DNA of 64,000 nt, from positions 2,027,501 to 2,091,500 of the forward strand of contig NZ_CP026121.1 of the NCBI RefSeq assembly GCF_003330845.1, written 5' to 3'. Made by a program: the position numbers and the translations under genes. The notes under the pieces were generated by a model that was given only the letters and a program-made list of their open reading frames with translations, was not told the origin of the DNA and made no database searches. The stretch's first letter is position 1. Every line of letters begins with the position of its first letter. This document shows positions 43,601-56,314 of the stretch, piece after piece. This DNA is from Streptomyces sp. Go-475. GTDB lineage: Bacteria > Actinomycetota > Actinomycetes > Streptomycetales > Streptomycetaceae.

Positions 43601-43982
43601 GGCCCTCGCCGCCGGAGGTTTCGCGGTGAGCGCCGCCGGGGCGCGGCGGGAGCGGTCCGCGGAGTTCGCGGTGCTGCGCGCCCTGGGCACGCCCCGCCGG
43701 GATCTCGCCCGGCTCGTCGCGACGGAGCAGAGCCTGCTCATCGGCGCCGGGCTGCTCGCCGGGCTCGGGCTCGGCACCGTCCTGACCCGGGCCGTCGTGC
43801 CGCTGATCGTGCTGACCTCCGGGGCCGCGCGGCCGGCCCCGCCCGTCCTGGTCGAACTCCCGGTGTCCCGGGTGGCCCTGCTGCTCGCGGGGGTGGCCGC
43901 CCCGCTGCTGCTGATCACCGTCGCGTCGGCGCTGCGCCGTGCCGAACCGGCGGTCGCGCTCCGCCATCAGGGGGAGGACTGA
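40620..43982 (+). CDS. Large FtsX-like ABC permease 1, with a TTA codon near its start
   Basis: A 1120-aa membrane protein with two FtsX-like units: an N-terminal transmembrane helix (LLLTAALLAVLLTTSVLAAL), a large extracytoplasmic domain, a central block of about six helices around residues 300-560, a second extracytoplasmic domain, and three C-terminal helices starting ALTAVAVAAVALAAGGF and including FAVLRALGTPRRDLARLVA. It probably forms a MacB-like complex with one of the flanking ATPases for export or lipoprotein handling. GTG at 40620 has GGGAG six bases upstream; GTG at 40647 is an alternative. Codon 13 (40656-40658) is TTA, the only one I found in any gene here, making translation dependent on the bldA tRNA. 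Confidence 0.88.
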   Translation: MARPAGGGRVTGLLLLRLRAHRLLLTAALLAVLLTTSVLAALTAFSGSVGDAALRGTLGGRAAASASLVVEADVPRDRRDAAQRAVVRGAREAFGGLPVTVRRLERSGPYALPRSLQSADARAGEPDLTHLAALDRSRIRLVSGTLPGPAPAARTAAVPVALPEAAVEKLRLRPGARVTLTDRLGGEPLRVRVTGVYRAADTSDPYWQADTLGGQGVRTVAFTTYGPLLADASVLASGRASEDGTGWVATADYRAFTTDGMDALRAAAVRAASALRADPALGGAADVRTGLPEVLDRTGRTLLVSRSTLLIVSVQLVLLAGYALLLVARLLGSERAGETELLRARGASRGRITGLAALEALLLAVPAGVCAALLSGPLARLLARWSGLGRIGLRLDTAPSGAVWLVAAGVAVVCAVAVVAPALAATAGTTVRLRRVRAATAAAPVRAGADVGLLLIAGVAYWQLARQTDATGGGVLSRDRAGQLGVDPLLVAAPALALLAGTVLTLRLLPLLARLAERRSARGRGLPAALAGWQFSRRPLRGAGPVLLLVIAVATGMLAIGHGASWDRSQDDQADFRTGAAVRVLDHRPGSPGQTGLYAALPGARDSAPAHRTTLALSGDREATVLALDTAHAVDGMLMRGDLAGEPPAALLRALAPPARDDDRAVRLPDGTRRLALDVRITDERSRTGRSPSGRAPLLTVVVEDRYGIAYRLGAGSVPVDGRVHRATLDLDVTATGRRAAPAGPLRLTGLQLDDTSPAVRPEQHRFTVERLLATGRDGAARTVPAPAGTRWQGDRAVTENGEVVARSAAEPAVSGTAPLTVAYGTGADPDGIEGASRVYTLRVATTGAGAPRGLSAVATRDFLRAAGAGPGDTIDVPLSGEQLRVRIVRVVEELPTTGTGVGGQAVDGGALLLDLRAVDAVLARRAGAPLAPTEWWVSAAPGKAAEVAAALRARPDLAPQQVLVRDETAAELLRDPLGAGPRSALTAVAVAAVALAAGGFAVSAAGARRERSAEFAVLRALGTPRRDLARLVATEQSLLIGAGLLAGLGLGTVLTRAVVPLIVLTSGAARPAPPVLVELPVSRVALLLAGVAAPLLLITVASALRRAEPAVALRHQGED

Positions 43983-43983
43983 G

Positions 43984-46716
43984 ATGCGGCCGAACACAGA
44001 GGGCGCGCCATGGGTGCGGACGCGGCTGCGGACCGCGCCCTGGTCCGCGATCGCCTTCGGCGTGCTGGTGCTGGTCACGGCGTTCCTGGCGGCCGTCCTG
44101 CCCCGGGCCGTCGAGGCGTACGAGACGGACGGGCTGCGCGCGGCCGTCACCGAGGCCTCCCCCGAGTCCACCGTGCTGGAGCTGAAGTCGCCGCAGCCCG
44201 GTCTCGAACAGAGCGAGGAGGCCCGGGCGGACGCGGTCCGGCCTCAGGCGCTCGCGGCGGTCGACGCCCGGGCGCGGGCGCTGCTGCCCGGGCCGCTGCG
44301 GGCGGACCCGGCCGAGTCGGCGTACGGGGTGCGGACCGGCAGGAGCCTGGAGGGACTGGACGCCTCGCTGCCCCGGCCGGACGGGCTGCCGCCGCGGTTC
44401 ACGCTGCTCGCGCAGTCGGGAGCGGCCGGGCACGCCACCGTGCGGGAGGGACGGCTGCCCACCGCCGGGGCGGTGAGCGTGGACACCAGGTCGGTGGAGG
44501 GTGCCGTGACCACCGAGACCGCCCGCACGCTGCGGCTGCGGGCCGGTTCCACGCTCAGCCTGTCCGGCTTCCCGGACGGGCCGCTGACCGTGCGGATCAC
44601 CGGCGTCCTCGAACCCCGGCACCCGCAGGGAAGTTACTGGTCCGCGGAGCCTGTGCTGCGTACGCCGGCCCTGCAGAGCAACAACGGCCGCCCGCCGCAG
44701 TTCTACTGGGAGGCGGGCGTCCTGCTGGCGCCCGGGGCCGCGCCGGCGCTGCTGGGCGGTCAGGGGGAGCCGGAGAAGTACTGGCGGTTCGCGCCGGCGA
44801 CCGGGCGGCTCACCGGGGCGGACGCCTCGGCGCTCGGCGCGGCCGTGGCGTCCCTGGAGGACGGGCCCGGGCTGGTGCGGATGCGGGGGGCCGCCGGTCC
44901 GACGGCGCAGTTGTCCACCGGTCTGGAGCAGGTGGTCGGCGGCTACGCGGAGACGCGGGAGGCGATCACGCCCGTGGTCGCCGTCGCGGCCTTCGGGATC
45001 GCCGCGGTCGCCGTCGTCGTCCTGGTCATGGCCGGTGGCCTGGCCGCCGCCCGCCGCGACGACGAACTCGCCCTGCTGCGGGCCCGGGGCGGGTCCCTGC
45101 GCGGCATCGGCGGGCGGCTGCTGGCCGAGACCGCGGTGCCGGCGGTGCCCGCGGCGGCCTGCGGTCTGCTGCTCGCCCTGCTCGTGGTGGACGAGGGCCG
45201 GGCCCTGCCCGCCGTGCTCGGGGCGGGCGCCGTGGCGCTGCTCGCGTGTGCCGTGCTGCCGGTGCGCGCGGTCGTGGCGCAGCGCAGGCCGCGGGCGCAC
45301 CGGGAGCGCGACGACCTCGCCCACGCCAGGCCCGGCGGGCGCCGCACGGTCGCCGAACTGACCGTGCTGGTGCTGGCCGCCGGCTCGGTGGCGGCGCTGC
45401 GCCGCCGCGGCACGGAGGGGCCGGCCGATCTGCTGGCGAGCGCGGCCCCGGTGCTCGTCGGGGTGGTCGCCGCGCTGGTCCTGGTACGGCTGTACCCGCT
45501 GCCGCTGCGGTGGGCCGCCGGCCCGGCCGGGCGGCTGCGCGGCCTGGTCGGGTTCCTGTCGCTGGCCCGCGCGGGCCGCTCCCCGGCGACGGTCGCGGTG
45601 CTGCCCCTGCTCGCCCTGCTGACCGCCCTGACGACGGCCGCGTTCGGAGGGTCCGTGCTGACCGGCGTGGCCGACGCCCGGGACCGGGCCGCGCTGCTGG
45701 AGACGGGCGCGGACGCGCGTCTGGAGACGACCGACGGCACCCCGCTCCCGGCCGGACTGGCGGGGGCGGTACGGGGTGTGGCGGGCGTACGGCAGGTCAC
45801 GGCCGTGCGGGTCGGGTTCGCCGCGGAGCGGCCCTCCGACGAGACGCCGTCGCTGGCCGTGGTCGGGGTCGAGCCGGAGACGTACGCGGAGGTGGCCCGG
45901 CGGACGGGGCTCGGGGGCTTCCGGGCCGGCCTGCTGGGCGCCCGGGGCGGGGTGCTGGACGCCGTCGCGTCCCCCGAGGTCGCGGAGCGGCTCGGGCGGG
46001 CGCCGCGCCGGATCGTCACGGAGGGCGGGCCCGTCACGGTACGGATCACCGCCGTCCGCCCCCGCACCCCGGCCGTCACCCAGGGCGAGTTCCTGCTGGT
46101 CGACGCGGCGGGCCTGAAGGGCTCCGGCGCTCCCACGACCCTGCTGGCGGCCGGTGCCGGACTCGACGCGAAGGCGCTGCGGGCGGCCGTGCGCGACACC
46201 GGCTCCGGCGTCTCCGTGACCCTGCGCGGCGAGGAGCGGGCGGCGCTGTCCGACTCGCCGCTGCAGCAGGGCGCCGAGCGGATCTACGTCTGGGCCGTGG
46301 CCGCGGGTGCGGGGTACGCCGTGCTCGCCCTGGTGCTCGCCATGCTGCGGTCCGCGCCGGAACGGGCCGCGCTGCTGGCCCGGCTGCGCGCCCTGGGTCT
46401 GACGACCCGCCAGGGGCGCCGGCTGCTCGGCCTGGAGGCGCTGCCCCAGGCGGTCCTGGCGGCCGGCGGGGGCATGGCCGTCGGCTGGGCCACGGTACGG
46501 CTGCTCGCCCCCGGCGTCGACCTGGACCGGCTCGCCCTGGCCGGCGCGTCCGGCGGCACCCTGCCGGGCGGTGCCGTGCTGCGGGCCGACGTGTGGTCCC
46601 TGGCCCTGCCGGCCGCGGTCACGGTGCTGCTGGCGGGGGCGGTGGCCGTCGCACAGGCCTGGTGGGCGGGGCGCCGGACACCGATCACTCACCTCAGGGC
46701 AGGAGACATGCGATGA
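43984..46716 (+). CDS. Large FtsX-like ABC permease 2
   Basis: A 910-aa FtsX-type permease. An N-terminal helix (WSAIAFGVLVLVTAFLAAVL) is followed by an extracytoplasmic domain, then helices starting ITPVVAVAAFGIAAVAVVVL, with DDELALLRARGGSLRGIGGR as the FtsX cytoplasmic loop. A second extracytoplasmic domain and four C-terminal helices (ERAALLARLRALGLTTRQGR loop) complete it. The ATG comes one base after the permease 1 stop with GGGGGAGG in front, and its own stop overlaps the next ATPase gene as ATGA, so the three are one translationally coupled operon. It is shorter than permease 1 by about 200 residues. Confidence 0.88.
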   Translation: MRPNTEGAPWVRTRLRTAPWSAIAFGVLVLVTAFLAAVLPRAVEAYETDGLRAAVTEASPESTVLELKSPQPGLEQSEEARADAVRPQALAAVDARARALLPGPLRADPAESAYGVRTGRSLEGLDASLPRPDGLPPRFTLLAQSGAAGHATVREGRLPTAGAVSVDTRSVEGAVTTETARTLRLRAGSTLSLSGFPDGPLTVRITGVLEPRHPQGSYWSAEPVLRTPALQSNNGRPPQFYWEAGVLLAPGAAPALLGGQGEPEKYWRFAPATGRLTGADASALGAAVASLEDGPGLVRMRGAAGPTAQLSTGLEQVVGGYAETREAITPVVAVAAFGIAAVAVVVLVMAGGLAAARRDDELALLRARGGSLRGIGGRLLAETAVPAVPAAACGLLLALLVVDEGRALPAVLGAGAVALLACAVLPVRAVVAQRRPRAHRERDDLAHARPGGRRTVAELTVLVLAAGSVAALRRRGTEGPADLLASAAPVLVGVVAALVLVRLYPLPLRWAAGPAGRLRGLVGFLSLARAGRSPATVAVLPLLALLTALTTAAFGGSVLTGVADARDRAALLETGADARLETTDGTPLPAGLAGAVRGVAGVRQVTAVRVGFAAERPSDETPSLAVVGVEPETYAEVARRTGLGGFRAGLLGARGGVLDAVASPEVAERLGRAPRRIVTEGGPVTVRITAVRPRTPAVTQGEFLLVDAAGLKGSGAPTTLLAAGAGLDAKALRAAVRDTGSGVSVTLRGEERAALSDSPLQQGAERIYVWAVAAGAGYAVLALVLAMLRSAPERAALLARLRALGLTTRQGRRLLGLEALPQAVLAAGGGMAVGWATVRLLAPGVDLDRLALAGASGGTLPGGAVLRADVWSLALPAAVTVLLAGAVAVAQAWWAGRRTPITHLRAGDMR

Positions 46717-47723
46717 GCGGTACGACGGAGTCGCTCGCGGAGCTGGAGCGGCGGGCGGCGCACCACCGCGACCGGCCGGCGTACGGGCACGACGCCCTGA
46801 TCGCCTGCGACCGCCTGGTGCGGATCTTCGCCAAGCGCGGCGGCGGGGACGCCGTGGAGGTGCAGGCGCTCCAGGGGCTCGATCTGCTGGTGCGCGAGGG
46901 CGAGTTGATGGCGCTGGTGGGGGCGTCCGGCAGCGGCAAGTCGACGCTGATGAGCATCCTCGCGGGCCTGGACGTGCCCACGGCCGGCGCCGCGAAGGTC
47001 GCGGGTCACGATCTGCTGGCGATGGACGCCAAGGCGCGGTTGCGGTACCGGCGCGAGGTGGTCGGTTTCGTCTGGCAGCAGACGGCCCGCAATCTGCTGC
47101 CGTATCTGACGGCGGTGCAGAACGTGGCGCTGCCCATGCAGTTGGCGGGCCGCTCCCGGCGGGAACGGGCCGGACGGGCGGACGAGCTGCTCTCCCTGCT
47201 GGGGGTCGCCGACTGCCGGGACCGGCGGCCGCGGCAGATGTCCGGCGGCCAGCAGCAGCGCGTCGCGATCGCCGTCGCCCTCGCCAACGCCCCCGCCGTC
47301 CTGCTCGCCGACGAGCCGACGGGTGAGCTGGACTCGGCGACCGGGCAGCAGGTCTTCGCGGCGTTCCGCCGGGCCAACGAGGAACTGGGCACGACGATCG
47401 TCATCGTCACGCACGACCAGGCGGTGTCCGGCGAGGTCCGCCGCACGGTCGCGATCCGCGACGGCCGCACCTCCACGGAGGTACTGCGTCGCACGGAGGT
47501 CGACGAGACGGGCCGGGAGTCCCTGGTGGCGCGCGAGTACGCGATGCTCGACCGCGCGGGCCGCCTGCAGCTGCCGGCCGAGTACACGGCGGCCCTGGGC
47601 ATGCGGGACCGGGTGCTGCTGGAACTGGAGGAGGACCACGTCCAGGTGTGGCCGGACGGTCACGGCACCGAGGACGGGGGCGGCACCGTGGACAGGCACG
47701 GCACCGAGGACCGGCACGGCTGA
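46713..47723 (+). CDS. MacB/LolD-type ABC transporter ATP-binding protein with C-terminal extension
   Basis: A 336-aa ATPase. Walker A GASGSGKST, Q-loop VWQQTARNLLPYLTA, signature MSGGQQQRVAIAVAL, Walker B LLADEPTGELD, H-loop VTHDQAVSGEVRR. It is about 100 residues longer than the divergent ATPase at 39777. The extra C-terminal part (RLQLPAEYTAALGMRDRVLL, then EEDHVQVWPDGHG) contains an AbrB-like LPAEYTAALG stretch, followed by a short Gly/His/Asp repeat tail (GTEDGGGTVDRHGTEDRHG). Coupled to permease 2 by ATGA. Ends before a perfect 14-bp terminator stem. Confidence 0.88.
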   Translation: MSGTTESLAELERRAAHHRDRPAYGHDALIACDRLVRIFAKRGGGDAVEVQALQGLDLLVREGELMALVGASGSGKSTLMSILAGLDVPTAGAAKVAGHDLLAMDAKARLRYRREVVGFVWQQTARNLLPYLTAVQNVALPMQLAGRSRRERAGRADELLSLLGVADCRDRRPRQMSGGQQQRVAIAVALANAPAVLLADEPTGELDSATGQQVFAAFRRANEELGTTIVIVTHDQAVSGEVRRTVAIRDGRTSTEVLRRTEVDETGRESLVAREYAMLDRAGRLQLPAEYTAALGMRDRVLLELEEDHVQVWPDGHGTEDGGGTVDRHGTEDRHG

Positions 47724-47751
47724 GAACGGACAGGCACGGCTGAGGACAGGC

Positions 47752-47800
47752 GACGGCGCCTGCCCGTTCGTCCGGTCGGGGACAAGGGGCAGGCGCCGTC
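47752..47800. terminator. Bidirectional hairpin between the ABC operon and gltD
   Basis: GACGGCGCCTGCCC (47752-47765) and GGGCAGGCGCCGTC (47787-47800) are perfect complements with a 21-nt loop. It sits midway between two convergent genes. Confidence 0.75.
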
Positions 47801-47845
47801 TGTGTTCCGTACGCCGTTGTACGGGACGTCTGTGCGGACCGACTG

Positions 47846-49301
47846 TCAGACCATCAGGGCCCGGTCCGTCGGGCGGATCGGCGCCGGCAGCTCGCTGGCG
47901 CCCGTGAGGTGGCGGTCCACCCCGCGCGCCGCCGAACGGCCCTCGGCGATCGCCCACACGATGAGCGACTGGCCGCGGCCCGCGTCACCGGCGACGAACA
48001 CGCCCGGCACGTTGGTCTGGAAGTCGGCGTCGCGGGCGATGTTGCCGCGCTCGTCCAGCTCCAGGCCGAACTGCTCGACCAGGCCGTTCTCCCGGTCGGT
48101 GCCGGTGAAGCCCATGGCCAGCGTCACCAGCTGGGCGGGGATCTTGCGCTCGGTGCCCGGCTTCTGGGTCAGCTTGCCGTCGACGAACTCCACCTCGGTG
48201 AGGTGCAGCCACTGGACGTTGCCGTCCTCGTCGCCCTCGAAGTGGGTCGTCGAGACGGAGTAGACGCGCTCGCCGCCCTCCTCGTGGGCCGAGGTGACCT
48301 TGTACAGCATGGGGAAGGTCGGCCAGGGCTGGTTGATCGGGTGCCGCTCGTCGTTCGGGCGGGGCATGATCTCCAGCTGCGTCACGGAGGCCGCGCCCTG
48401 GCGGTGGGCGGTGCCCACGCAGTCCGCGCCGGTGTCGCCGCCGCCGATGACCACGACGTGCTTGCCCTCGGCCGAGATGGGGGGCGCCACGAAGTCGCCC
48501 TCCTGCACCTTGTTGGCCAGCGGCAGGTACTCCATCGCCTGGTAGATGCCCTTGAGCTCACGGCCGGGCACCGGCAGGTCGCGGGCGGTCGTCGCGCCGA
48601 CGGCCAGGACGACCGCGTCGTACCGCTTCTTCAGGTCGGTCGCCTTGAGGTCGCGGCCGATCTCGATACCGGTGCGGAAGCGGGTGCCCTCCGCGCGCAT
48701 CTGCTCGATGCGGCGGTTGATGTGCCGCTTCTCCATCTTGAACTCGGGGATGCCGTAGCGGAGGAGGCCTCCGATGCGGTCCGCGCGCTCGTAGACGGCG
48801 ACGGTGTGGCCGGCCCGGGTCAGCTGCTGGGCGGCGGCGAGGCCCGCCGGGCCCGAGCCGACGACCGCGACGGTCTTGCCCGACAGGCGCTCCGGGATCT
48901 GCGGGGCGACGTCCCCGGTCTCCCACGCCTTGTCGATGATCGAGACCTCGACGTTCTTGATGGTGACCGGCGGCTGGTTGATGCCGAGCACACACGCCGA
49001 CTCACAGGGAGCGGGGCACAGCCGGCCCGTGAACTCCGGGAAGTTGTTCGTCGCGTGCAGCCGCTCCGACGCCGCGCCCCAGTCCTCGCGGTAGGCGTAG
49101 TCGTTCCACTCGGGGATGAGGTTCCCCAGCGGGCAGCCGTTGTGGCAGAACGGGATGCCGCAGTCCATGCAGCGGCTGGCCTGCTTGCTGATGATCGGCA
49201 GCAGGGAGCCGGGGACGTAGACCTCGTTCCAGTCCTTGACGCGCTCTTCGACGGGGCGGGACTTGGCGACCTCGCGCCCGTGGTTCAGGAAGCCCTTCGG
49301 G

Positions 49302-49309
<8 letters not shown>
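47846..49309 (-). CDS. gltD: Glutamate synthase (NADPH) small subunit
   Basis: A 487-aa subunit that passes electrons from NADPH through FAD and 4Fe-4S centres to GltB. The N-terminal iron-sulfur cysteines are in [19 protein letters not shown] and [15 protein letters not shown]. The FAD motif is [15 protein letters not shown], and the NADPH motif is [14 protein letters not shown]. The C-terminal [20 protein letters not shown] is the second FAD contact. The ATG overlaps the end of gltB by eight bases. Second gene of gltBD; a hairpin at 47752-47800 ends the transcript. Confidence 0.96.
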
Positions 49310-53906
<4,597 letters not shown>

Positions 53907-53968
53907 CGGCTCTCCCGTCGTCGTCATGTGGCATATGCAAGGTGCCGAGGGACGACGTTGGCCCTCGC

Positions 53969-53995
53969 GTGATCGCAAAATTTCGTGCAGGTTAC
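53969..53995 (-). promoter_or_regulatory. Candidate GlnR binding site upstream of gltB
   Basis: Read toward gltB: GTAAC (53995-53991), six bases, GAAAT (53984-53980), six bases, ATCAC (53973-53969). This follows the gTnAC-n6-GaAAC-n6-gTnAC layout of the actinomycete nitrogen regulator GlnR, 63 bp before the gltB start. Confidence 0.5.
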
Positions 53996-54245
53996 ATGAT
54001 GGAGCGGTTCTCGGGAAGCGGGATAGTCCGTTCCAACATGCGGACACCGGCGGCTCGCGGCGGGGGTACCGCACCGACGGTGGAAGCTATGGGGGGCCTG
54101 TACGGAACGACCGGGTGAGATCGATGTCCGTCGGGCCCTGGGGCGGGGGCAGGCGCCTTCGCCCGCCCCGCTGGGGCACGCGGCGGGCCTCATTGCCCGC
54201 AGCGCTTACGGCTCATGCCCGGTGGTTGCGCATTCGAAACCAGCG

Positions 54246-54278
54246 AGTAACGGTTACTTATGCGGCCCCATGCATAAG
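54246..54278. promoter_or_regulatory. Palindrome AGTAACGGTTACT and adjacent hairpin
   Basis: AGTAAC-G-GTTACT (54246-54258) is a perfect odd palindrome. It abuts CTTATGC (54257-54263) paired with GCATAAG (54272-54278). Located 12 bp after the VIT-family gene stop and 340 bp before gltB: a weak terminator for the former or an operator. Confidence 0.4.
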
Positions 54279-54289
54279 CCCGAGCCGCG

Positions 54290-55021
54290 CTATCCTACGG
54301 CCGTTCCGAACAAGGTGCCCAGGGCGTACGTCACACCGGCCGCCGCACCACCCAGGAGCAGCTGCCGCAGCCCGCTGTACCACCAGGTCCGGGCCGTCAC
54401 CTTGGCCACCACCGCACCGCACAGGAACAGCCCCAGCAGCGCCAGCAGCACGGCCGGCCAGATGCTGCTCGCGCCCAGCAGATAGGGCAGTACGGGGATC
54501 AGCGCGCCGAGCGCGAAGGAGCCGAAGCTCGACACCGCGGCGACGGTCGGCGAGGGCAGATCGCCGGGGTCGATGCCCAGCTCCTCCCGGGCGTGGATCT
54601 CCAGCGCCTGCTCGGGGTCCTTCGACAGCTGCCGGGCGACCTCGTCGGCCAGCCGCGGCTCGACCCCGCGCGCCCGGTAGAGCGCGGCGAGCTCGGCCTG
54701 CTCGCACTGCGGGTGCTTGCGCAGCTCGCGCCGCTCCACGTCCAGCTCGGCCTCGACCAGCTCGCGCTGCGAGGCGACGGAGGTGTACTCGCCGGCGGCC
54801 ATGGAGAAGGCGCCGGCGGCCAGGCCGGCCAGTCCGCTGAGGACGACGGTGTGCTGGCCGACCGACCCGCCCGCGACGCCGGTCATCAGGGCCAGGTTGG
54901 AGACGAGGCCGTCCATCGCTCCGAACACCGCGGGACGCAGCCAGCCGCCGTTCACGTCCCGGTGGGTGTGGTTGTCCCGGTGCGCCTCGTGCAGCGCCGC
55001 CTCGGTCTCGATGATGGCCAT
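54290..55021 (-). CDS. VIT1/CCC1-family iron/manganese transporter
   Basis: A 243-aa membrane protein of the vacuolar iron transporter family. Helix 1 region is LRPAVFGAMDGLVSNLALMT, helix 2 AGLAAGAFSMAAGEYTSVAS with the family's conserved GEY. A cytoplasmic helical metal-binding domain rich in Glu follows (QRELVEAELDVERRELRKH, ALEIHAREELG), and three further helices end the protein. Bacterial members export or store Fe2+/Mn2+. ATG at 55021 follows GGAGCGGGG. A partial iron-box match lies about 100 bp upstream, so iron control by DmdR/IdeR is possible. Monocistronic by appearance. Confidence 0.88.
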   Translation of the reverse strand: MAIIETEAALHEAHRDNHTHRDVNGGWLRPAVFGAMDGLVSNLALMTGVAGGSVGQHTVVLSGLAGLAAGAFSMAAGEYTSVASQRELVEAELDVERRELRKHPQCEQAELAALYRARGVEPRLADEVARQLSKDPEQALEIHAREELGIDPGDLPSPTVAAVSSFGSFALGALIPVLPYLLGASSIWPAVLLALLGLFLCGAVVAKVTARTWWYSGLRQLLLGGAAAGVTYALGTLFGTAVG

Positions 55022-55122
55022 GGAAGAACCCCGCTCCCCTATGTCGAACCAGCTACTTTGGACAAGTTCCAGAGTTTTACAACACACAAACTACGCCCTG
55101 GATTTCGCCGCCGCCAGCAAGG

Positions 55123-55141
55123 AAAGGCTGCGCTAACCTGC
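55123..55141. promoter_or_regulatory. Partial iron-box (IdeR/DmdR) match upstream of the VIT gene
   Basis: AAAGGCTGCGCTAACCTGC agrees with the TTAGGTTAGGCTAACCTAA iron box at 12 of 19 positions, including the intact right half GCTAACCT. It lies 102 bp from the VIT start and 109 bp from the first ADP-ribosylglycohydrolase gene. Confidence 0.35.
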
Positions 55142-55249
55142 GGTTTTGCCGTTTTCCGCTCACTTGATCATCACCTCGCGCAGATGTCGACCGGGTGATG
55201 CTGTGGCTCGTGAGGCTCGCCGGGTTGGTCGCGGTGGGACACATGCCGT

Positions 55250-56314
55250 ATGGCATCGATCGCCTGCATCCCCTCCGTCCCGGCGCCCGGGGACGCCGCC
55301 GGACTCCGCGCACGGGCCCGGGGCGCGCTGCTGGGCCTGGCCGTCGGTGACGCCCTCGGGGCGCCCGCCGAGAACCTGAAGCCGTCCGAGATCCGCGCGC
55401 GGTGGGGCCGCATCACCGGCTACGTGGCCGAGACGCCCGCCGGCACGGACGACACCGAGTACGCGATCTTCTCCGGCCTCCTCCTGGCCCGGCACGGCTC
55501 CGCCCTCACCCCGGCCCATGTGGAGGCGGCCTGGCACGAGCTGATCGCCGACCGCGAGGAGGGCCCCTTCCGGGGCGCCGGGTTCAGCGAACGCGGCACG
55601 CTGGAGAACCTGCGCCGGGGCCTGGCCGCCCCCATCTCCGCCCAGCACCGGCACGCCTGGAGCGACGGCCTGGCCATGCGCGCGGCCCCCTTCGGGGTGT
55701 TCGCGGCGGGCCGCCCGGCGGAGGCGGCCCGGCTGGTCGCGATCGACGGTTCGGTGAGCCACGACGGCGAGGGCATCTACGGCGGCCAGGCGGTGGCGGC
55801 GGGCGTGGCGGCGGCGATGGCCGGGGCCCCGCCGATCGCGGTCGTGGCCGCCGCCCTGGCGGTCGTGCCCGACGACTCCTGGACGGCCCGCTGCCTGCGC
55901 CGCGCGGTGGCGGTGGCCCACCACGGCGAACGCGCGGTCCGCTCCGCGGTCGTCATCGGCGGCTACCCCTGGACCGACCTGGCCCCCGAGGCGGTCGCCC
56001 TCGCCTTCGGCGCGTACGCGGCGGCCGACGGCGACTTCGAGCAGTCCGTCCTGACCGCGGTGAACATGGGCCGCGACGCGGACACGACGGCGGCGGTGGC
56101 GGGCGCGCTGGCGGGCGCGACCGGGACGGTGTCGGCGATCCCGGCGGACTGGGCCTCGGCCATCACCCCCGCCCGGGGCTCCTGCCTCCCGGCGATGGCG
56201 GGCCACCACGTCCTGGACGTGGCGGACCTCCTGACCCCGGCGGCACCCCACCCGGAACCGACCCCGACGGACTTCGCCCTGGCGGCGGGCGACGGAACGG
56301 AGCCTGCCTCATGA
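55250..56314 (+). CDS. ADP-ribosylglycohydrolase family protein 1
   Basis: A 354-aa all-helical (ADP-ribosyl)hydrolase-fold protein. The opening block ARGALLGLAVGDALGAPAEN is the family signature. The first magnesium-site cluster is TDDTEYAIFSGLLLA, and the second is NMGRDADTTAAVAGALAGA, so both metal-binding elements are intact and activity is likely. Substrate could be ADP-ribosylated protein, nucleic acid or a small molecule. ATG at 55250 is used; the ribosome site is weak. It is first of four consecutive paralogues, coupled to the next gene by ATGA. Confidence 0.87.
   Translation: MASIACIPSVPAPGDAAGLRARARGALLGLAVGDALGAPAENLKPSEIRARWGRITGYVAETPAGTDDTEYAIFSGLLLARHGSALTPAHVEAAWHELIADREEGPFRGAGFSERGTLENLRRGLAAPISAQHRHAWSDGLAMRAAPFGVFAAGRPAEAARLVAIDGSVSHDGEGIYGGQAVAAGVAAAMAGAPPIAVVAAALAVVPDDSWTARCLRRAVAVAHHGERAVRSAVVIGGYPWTDLAPEAVALAFGAYAAADGDFEQSVLTAVNMGRDADTTAAVAGALAGATGTVSAIPADWASAITPARGSCLPAMAGHHVLDVADLLTPAAPHPEPTPTDFALAAGDGTEPAS

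Larger units (their letters stand above)
53907..54289. other. 383-bp gltB upstream region
   Basis: Contains the GlnR-like site (53969-53995), about 250 bp of unremarkable GC-rich sequence without a convincing gene, and a palindrome/hairpin pair at 54246-54278 just downstream of the VIT gene. Confidence 0.6.
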
